NCBI GenBank assembly: GCA_024349245.1
Contig: JALDNG010000024.1
Coordinates: 5,388,001 to 5,452,000, forward strand
Length of the DNA stretch: 64,000 nucleotides
DNA from: Neodontobutis hainanensis
Lineage: Eukaryota; Chordata; Actinopteri; Gobiiformes; Odontobutidae
Reading direction: 5' to 3'
Shown here: in pieces, positions 53,301-62,300 of the stretch
Numbering within the stretch: the first letter of the stretch is position 1
Layout of the letters: every line of letters begins with the position of its first letter
The notes under the pieces: model-generated
Databases searched by the model: none
Told to the model about the DNA's origin: nothing
Seen by the model: only the letters and a program-made list of their open reading frames with translations
Position numbers and translations under genes: made by a program

Positions 53301-56300
53301 CAACAACCACTCCTCCAACCACAACAACTCCTCCAACCACTACAACAACCACTCCTCCAACCACAACAACTCCTCCAACCACTACAACAACCACTCCTCC
53401 AACCACAACAACAACTACTCCTCCAACCACTACAACAAGCATTCCTCCAACCATAACCACTCCCCCAACAACTACAACAACCATTCTCCAACCACAACAG
53501 CTCCTCCAACCACTACAACAACCACTCCTCCAACCACTCCTCCAACCACTACAACAATCACTCCTCCAACCACTACAACAACCATCTCCTCCAACCACAA
53601 CCAGTCCTCCAACCACTACAACAACCACTCCTCCAACCACAACAGCTCCTCCAACCACTACAACAACCATACCTCCAACCACTACAACAACCACTCCTCC
53701 AACCACTACAACAACATCCTCCAACCACAACAACAACCACCTCCAACCACAACCTGTCCTCCAACACTACCATTCCTCCAACCACTACAACAACCACTCC
53801 TCCAACCACTACAACAACCACTCCTCCAACCACAACATCTCCTCCAACCACTACAACAACCACTCCTCCAACCACAACATCTCCTCCAACCACTACAACA
53901 ACCACTCCTCCAACCACAACAACAACTACTCCTCCAATCACAACCACTCCTCCAACCACAACAACAACTACTCCTCCAACCACTACAACAACCATTCCTC
54001 CAACCACAACAACAACCATTCCTCCAATGACTACCATTCCTCCAACCACTACAACAACCATTCTTCCAACCACAACAGTTCCTCCAACCACTACAACAAT
54101 CACTCCTCCAACCACTACAACAACCACTCCTCCAACCACTACAACAACATCTCCTCCAACCACTACAACAACATCTCCTCCAACCACAACCAGTCCTCCA
54201 ACCACTACAACAACCACTACTCCAACCACAACAGCTCCTCCAACCACTACAACAACCATACCTCCAACCACAACAACAACAACTCCAACCACTACAACAA
54301 CCATTCCTCCAACCACGTCTCCTCCAACCACTACAACAACCACTCCTCCAACCACTACAACAACCACTCCTCCAACCACTACAACAACCACTCCTCCAAC
54401 CACATCTCCTCCAACCACTACAACAACCACTCCTCCAACCACTACAACAACCACTCCTCCAACCACTACAACAACCACTCCTCCAACCACATCTCCTCCA
54501 ACCACTACAACAACCCCTCCTCCAACCACATCTCCTCCAACCACAACAGCTTCTCCAACCACAACACCAGTGCTTTTAGCACCAAAATTGAGATTGGCTT
54601 CACAATGTCTGAAACCTTTACATTAAACCTTGCAGACCCTACTTCAGACGAGTTCAAAGTTTTAGCAAACAAGGTCACATCAGCGGTAAGACAAAAATTG
54701 ACTTATATGTTTTAAAATTGTTAAATCTTTGTTTATATATAAAAATAAACTACTAATATTCTATATCTTTGTTATTACAGTTGAACAGTGTTTACGCAAA
54801 CGCGTGCCCAACTTTGAAAAAGTGTTGTGACAAAATTCAGGTACAACTTTTTGATTAAAACTTTTATGTATTTATAATTAATTGTTTTTAATCAATCATG
54901 AGTAGTGATGCTTTGTTTTAATACATATTATTTTTACAGTCAGGGATCAGTAGTTACAAATGCTGATTTGATATTCAAACAAGGAAGTGAAGTAAATGCT
55001 ACTTCTGCCAAGGAGACATTGGTGGCGGCTGTTAGCAGCTCAGACTTTGCCTTGACGGTTGTTACAGCCTCTATTGTGACAAATGGTAGGTTAACCTCTG
55101 AAATGGTGTTTTATTATTTTTTTGTTTATTTATTCTGCCCTGTTGTAATCTAATTGAAACAGCACTTTGCAGGTCTGGCAGTTTCTTTGCTGTTTTTGTT
55201 TGTATTTTTCCTACAGTGCTACCCATACATCTTTGTTGTAATATTAAATACACACTGTTGTAAAAAGTCACTCGCGATGAGAATCTCCCTGCCCTCCTCT
55301 CTTCCCTCAGTTGGAACATAAGCAACATTTTTTCTGCTTTTGTTTCTGTTTTTTATCGGCTATGCCATTATAAGCAATTAGGTTTCTCGTAGGACCCGAG
55401 ACTCTCGAAAGACAGCTTGACTCCAAAGGCCGGTGGTTTTGCCGGCTTATCTCCAGCCAGTTCTTGCAAGGCTGTTTTTTGTGGGATTTTGCTAGGGAGG
55501 TTGGGACATCCGCCACAAAATGTAAAATTAATAATAATAATAATAATTAAAGCCGCGAGCGGCCATAAAGACCCTCGCCTCACTTGCGACCGCGGAGGCA
55601 CATATACTCGGAGGACTGCATTTCGTGCTTTAAAGCGTAAACTTCACGGTAATGTCGAATAACCGGGCCTGTTCCTCTGCTTGACTCTTCTTCTGGCTGG
55701 AGCCTGCTTCATCACCTTGGGCCTGTGCTACTGCTGGGGCCTGCTACACCACCTTGTAATTTAAAGTTAAAAGGTCTCCACAATCCCTAGTTTTCCTGTG
55801 ATCTGTCTTAACTTTTGAAAATAAAAGATTTTTCTTGGGCTGAGGCGAGGAAAACAAAGTACTGACTGGAGATTTGAGATGACTAAGAAATGCAAAATGG
55901 CCGCCTTCCCATGTGTGATAGGGTGTGGTCACAATTTGCTTTTTTTGTTCATAAGCACATGCTGGATGTGTGTTTCAAGTTTCATTTGCCTACGACAACC
56001 TAAAATTTTCACTTCCCATTGACTTTTCCAAAATTTGGGGCGTTGCTATGGCAACACACTTATAGATAGGGGGTGGTTTTCATTGGCTTTTATGTTCGTC
56101 ATGACATAAGAGTTGTGTGTACCAAATTTCTTGTCTCTATAACAAAGTAAATTCTTGGCTCCCATTATAAGTTTGTAGGGGGCGCTGGAGGGCCATTTCT
56201 AAAGATAACTCTTTTATTTACATATTTTAGTGTTCAAGTCATGAATGTGCACAAACGCCTTTTTGCGTCCAACTTGATCCGAGAAGGCGTTTGAAAGTTA

Positions 56301-59300
56301 AGGGATATTTTATTTGAACAAAATGGCCACCTCTACGGGCTTGCCACAAGCACACCTAATAAAAAAATTTTAAATAAAATGATAATTTTTCGGCACTGGT
56401 GTCTAGATAATACTCAGCAAATTTGGGGCCTTTTAAATGAAAACAGGATGAGTTGAATCTTTTTGCGCGAGTGCGATTTAGGTGGTCACGTCTTTCACCC
56501 CACATGCCGGACTTCCTGTTGAGTTTAGGGTGGCTGTCATCAACTTTTCTGTTTGCCCTGATGTGTCCTATGGATGTACCAAGTTTCATTTTCTACGTTG
56601 AAAAAATGTACTTTCACTTTCCATAAGCATAATGTATTTTGACTTTTCTAGGGTCGCCACTGAGTCATTTTTTCATATTTTTCCTGCAGACTTTAATTTA
56701 TTAAATTTTTCGCCGGGCCTGAATTTTGGGCAAAGTTTCGTGAGTTTTCGTGCATGTTCAGGGGTCAAATTAGCCCTCAAAGAGCAGAAAAAAATAATAA
56801 TAACGGACGCTATCAGAAATAATAGACCCTTCCGGTTATCACCGGCTCGGGTCTAATAATCTTTATATAGCTCTTTCGACCTACTGTAGTAGACACTCAA
56901 AGCGCTTTACACACATTAAACTATTACCAGTGTTATAGAACTTCACTGGAGGCAATGTAGGTTAAGTGTCTTGACCAAGGACTTAACGACAGTATGCGGG
57001 TAAAACGGACGTTATGATGGGTTTTGGGATGTTTTGAGCGGGATCGATCTGCCCACCCACCGGTCAAAGGATGGCAACTCTACCCACTGAGCTATACTGC
57101 CATCACAAAAAATGGCAGCTAAAATTAAGCCATCACAATGACTCAAAAGCTTTTATGCTAAAGTGAGAATCCTTCAATGTTTATATTTAACTCAAATAAA
57201 GCGGGACCATATGGATCTGTTGTAAAGAATAGACAAAAAATTACAGTGGCTTCTATGTTGTTGTATCACCCTTTAGTTGCAAATGTGTTATTAAAATTCT
57301 TCCTTTATTTAACAGCTGTTTTGCCAACCACCACAACAACAGCACCTCCAACCACAACTGTCCCTCCAGCTACATCAACAAGCACTCTTCCAATTACTAC
57401 AACAACCACCCCTCCAACCACTACCATTCCTCCAACCACAACAACCACTCTTCCAATTACTACAACAACCACTCCTCCAACCACTACCATTCCTCCAACC
57501 ACAACATCTCCTCCAACCACTACAACAACCACTCCTCCAACCACTACCATTCCTCCAACCACTACAACAACCACTCCTCCAACCACTACAACAACCACTC
57601 CTCCAACCACAACCACTCCTCCAACCACTACAACAACCACTCCTCCAACCACTACCATTCCTCCAACCACAACATCTCCTCCAACCACTACAACAACCAT
57701 TCCTCCAACCACAACCACTCCTCCAACCACTACAACAACCACTCCTCCAACCACTACCATTCCTCCAACCACTACAACAACCACTACTCCAACCACAACA
57801 TCTCCTCCAACCACTACAACAACCATTCCTCCAACCACAACCACTCCTCCAACCACTACAACAACCACTCCTCCAACCACAACATCTCCTCCAACCACTA
57901 CAACAACCACTCCTCCAACCACAACAACAACTACTCCTCCAACCACTACAACAACCACTCCTCCAACCACAACATCTCCTCCAACCACTACAACAACCAC
58001 TCCTCCAACCACAACAACAACTACTCCTCCAACCACTACAACAACCACTCCTCCAACCACAACAACAACTACTCCTCCAACCACAACAACAACCATTCCT
58101 CCAATGACTACCACTCCTCCAACCACTACAACAACCATTCTTCCAACCACAACAGCTCCTCCAACCACTACAACAACCACTACTACAACCACTCCTCCAA
58201 CCACTACAACAATCACTCCTCCAACCACTACAACAACATCTCCTCCAACCACAACCAGTCCTCCAACCACTACAACAACCACTACTCCAACCACAACAGC
58301 TCCTCCAACCACTACAACAACCATACCTCCAACCACAACAACAACAACTCCAACCACTACAACAACCATTCTTCCAACAACAGCACCTCCAACCACAACT
58401 GTCCCTCCAGCTACATCAACAAGCACTCTTCCAATTACTACAACAACCACCCCTCCAACCACTACCATTCCTCCAACCACAACAACCACTCTTCCAATTA
58501 CTACAACAACCACCCCTCCAACCACTACCATTCCTCCAACCACTACAACAACCACTCCTCCAACCACTACAACAACCACTCCTCCAACCACAACATCTCC
58601 TCCAACCACTACAACAACCACTCCTCCAACCACAACATCTCCTCCAACCACTACAACAACCACTCCTCCAACCACAACAACAACTACTCCTCCAATCACA
58701 ACCACTCCTCCAACCACAACAACAACTACTCCTCCAACCACTACAACAACCATTCCTCCAACCACAACAACAACCATTCCTCCAATGACTACCATTCCTC
58801 CAACCACTACAACAACCATTCTTCCATCCACAACAGTTCCTCCAACCACTACAACAATCACTCCTCCAACCACTACAACAACCACTCCTCCAACCACTAC
58901 AACAACATCTCCTCCAACCACTACAACAACATCTCCTCCAACCACAACCAGTCCTCCAACCACTACAACAACCACTACTCCAACCACAACAGCTCCTCCA
59001 ACCACTACAACAACCATACCTCCAACCACAACAACAACAACTCCAACCACTACAACAACCATTCCTCCAACCACGTCTCCTCCAACCACTACAACAACCA
59101 CTCCTCCAACCACTACAACAACCACTCCTCCAACCACTACAACAACCACTCCTCCAACCACATCTCCTCCAACCACTACAACAACCACTCCTCCAACCAC
59201 TACAACAACCACTCCTCCAACCACTACAACAACCACTCCTCCAACCACATCTCCTCCAACCACTACAACAACCCCTCCTCCAACCACATCTCCTCCAACC

Positions 59301-62300
59301 ACAACAGCTTCTCCAACCACAACACCAGTGCTTTTAGCACCAAAAATTGAGATTGGCTTCACAATGTCTGAAACCTTTACATTAAACCTTGCAGACCCTA
59401 CTTCAGACGAGTTCAAAGTTTTAGCAAACAAGGTCACATCAGCGGTAAGACAAAAATTGACTTATATGTTTTAAAATTGTTAAATCTTTGTTTATATATA
59501 AAAATAAACTACTAATATTCTATATCTTTGTTATTACAGTTGAACAGTGTTTACGCAAACGTGCCCAACTTTGAAAAAAGTGTTGTGACAAAATTCAGGT
59601 ACAACTTTTTGATTAAAACTTTTATGTATTTATAATTAATTGTTTTTAATCAATCATGAGTAGTGATGCTTTGTTTTAATACATATTATTTTTACAGTCA
59701 GGGATCAGTAGTTACAAATGCTGATTTGATATTCAAACAAGGAAGTGAAGTAAATGCTACTTCTGCCAAGGAGACATTGGTGGCGGCTGTTAGCAGCTCA
59801 GACTTTGCCTTGACGGTTGTTACAGCCTCTATTGTGACAAATGGTAGGTTAACCTCTGAAATGGTGTTTTATTATTTTTTTGTTTATTTATTCTGCCCTG
59901 TTGTAATCTAATTGAAACAGCACTTTGCAGGTCTGGCAGTTTCTTTGCTGTTTTTGTTTGTATTTTTCCTACAGTGCTACCCATACATCTTTGTTGTAAT
60001 ATTAAATACACACTGTTGTAAAAAGTCACTCGCGATGAGAATCTCCTGCCCTCCTCTCTTCCCTCAGTTGGAACATAAGCAACATTTTTTCTGCTTTTGT
60101 TTCTGTTTTTTATCGGCTATGCCATTATAAGCAATTAGGTTTCTCATAGGACCCGAGACTCTCGAAAGACAGCTTGACTCCAAAGGCCGGTGGTTTTGCC
60201 GGCTTATCTCCAGCCAGTTCTTGCAAGGCTGTTTTTTGTGGGATTTTGCTAGGGAGGTTGGGACATCCGCCACAAAATGTAAAATTAATAATAATAATAA
60301 TAATTAAAGCCGCGAGCGGCCATAAAGACCCTCGCCTCACTTGCGACCGCGGAGGCACATATACTCGGAGGACTGCATTTCGTGCTTTAAAGCGTAAACT
60401 TCACGGTAATGTCGAATAACCGGGCCTGTTCCTCTGCTTGACTCTTCTTCTGGCTGGAGCCTGCTTCATCACCTTGGGCCTGTGCTACTGCTGGGGCCTG
60501 CTACACCACCTTGTAATTTAGAGTTAAAAGGTCTCCACAATCCCTAGTTTTCCTGTGATCTGTCTTAACTTTTGAAAATAAAAGATTTTTCTTGGGCTGA
60601 GGCGAGGAAAACAAAGTACTGACTGGAGATTTGAGATGACTAAGAAATGCAAAATGGCCGCCTTCCCATGTGTGATAGGGTGTGGTCACAATTTGCTTTT
60701 TTTGTTCATAAGCACATGCTGGATGTGTGTTTCAAGTTTCATTTGCCTACGACAACCTAAAATTTTCACTTCCCATTGACTTTTTCCAAAATTTGGGGCG
60801 TTGCTATGGCAACACACTTATAGATAGGGGGTGGTTTTCATTGGCTTTTATGTTCGTCATGACATAAGAGTTGTGTGTACCAAATTTCTTGTCTCTATAA
60901 CAAAGTAAATTCTTGGCTCCCATTATAAGTTTGTAGGGGGCGCTGGAGGGCCATTTCTAAAGATAACTCTTTTATTTACATATTTTAGTGTTCAAGTCAT
61001 GAATGTGCACAAACGCCTTTTTGCGTCCAACTTGATCCGAGAAGGCGTTTGAAAGTTAAGGGATATTTTATTTGAACAAAAATGGCCACCTCGTTACGGG
61101 CTTGCCACAAGCACACCTAATAAAAAAATTTTAAATAAAATGATAATTTTTGTCGGCACTGGTGTCTAGATAATACTCAGCAAATTTGGGGCCTTTTAAA
61201 TGAAAACAGGATGAGTTGAATCTTTTTGCGAGTGCGATTTAGGTGGTCACGTCTTTCACCCCACATGCCGGACTTCCTGTTGAGTTTAGGGTGTGGCTGT
61301 CATCAACTTTTCTGTTTGCCCTGATGTGTCCTATGGATGTACCAAGTTTCATTTTTCTACGTTGAAAAAAATGTACTTTCACTTTCCATAAGCATAATGT
61401 ATTTTGACTTTTCTAGGGGTCGCCACTGAGTCATTTTTTCATATTTTTTCCTGCAGACTTTAATTTATTAAATTTTTCGCCGGGCCTGAATTTTGGGCAA
61501 AGTTTTGTGAGTTTTCGTGCATGTTCAGGGGGTCAAATTAGCCCTCAAAGAGCAGAAAAAAAATAATAATAATAACGGACGCTATCAGAAATAATAGACC
61601 CTTCCGGTTATCACCGGCTCGGGTCTAATAATCTTTATATAGCTCTTTTCGACCTACTGTAGTAGACACTCAAAGCGCTTTACACACATTAAACTATTAC
61701 CAGTGTTATAGAACTTCACTGGAGGCAATGTAGGTTAAGTGTCTTGACCAAGGACTTAACGACAGTATGCGGGGTAAAACGGGACGTTATGATGGGTTTT
61801 TTTTGGGATGTTTTGAGCGGGGATCGATCTGCCCACCCACCGGTCAAAGGATGGCAACTCTACCCACTGAGCTATACTGCCATCACAAAAAATGGCAGCT
61901 AAAATTAAGCCATCACAATAACTCAAAAGCTTTTATGCTAAAGTGAGAATCCTTCAATGTTTATATTTAACTCAAATAAAGCGGGACCATATGGATCTGT
62001 TGTAAAGAATAGACAAAAAATTACAGTGGCTTCTATGTTGTTGTATCACCCTTTAGTTGCAAATGTGTTATTAAAATTCTTCCTTTATTTAACAGCTGTT
62101 TTGCCAACCACCACAACAACAGCACCTCCAACCACAACTGTCCCTCCAGCTACATCAACAAGCACTCTTCCAATTACTACAACAACCACCCCTCCAACCA
62201 CTACCATTCCTCCAACCACTACAACAACCACTCCTCCAACCACTACAACAACCACTCCTCCAACCACTACCATTCCTCCAACCACAACATCTCCTCCAAC

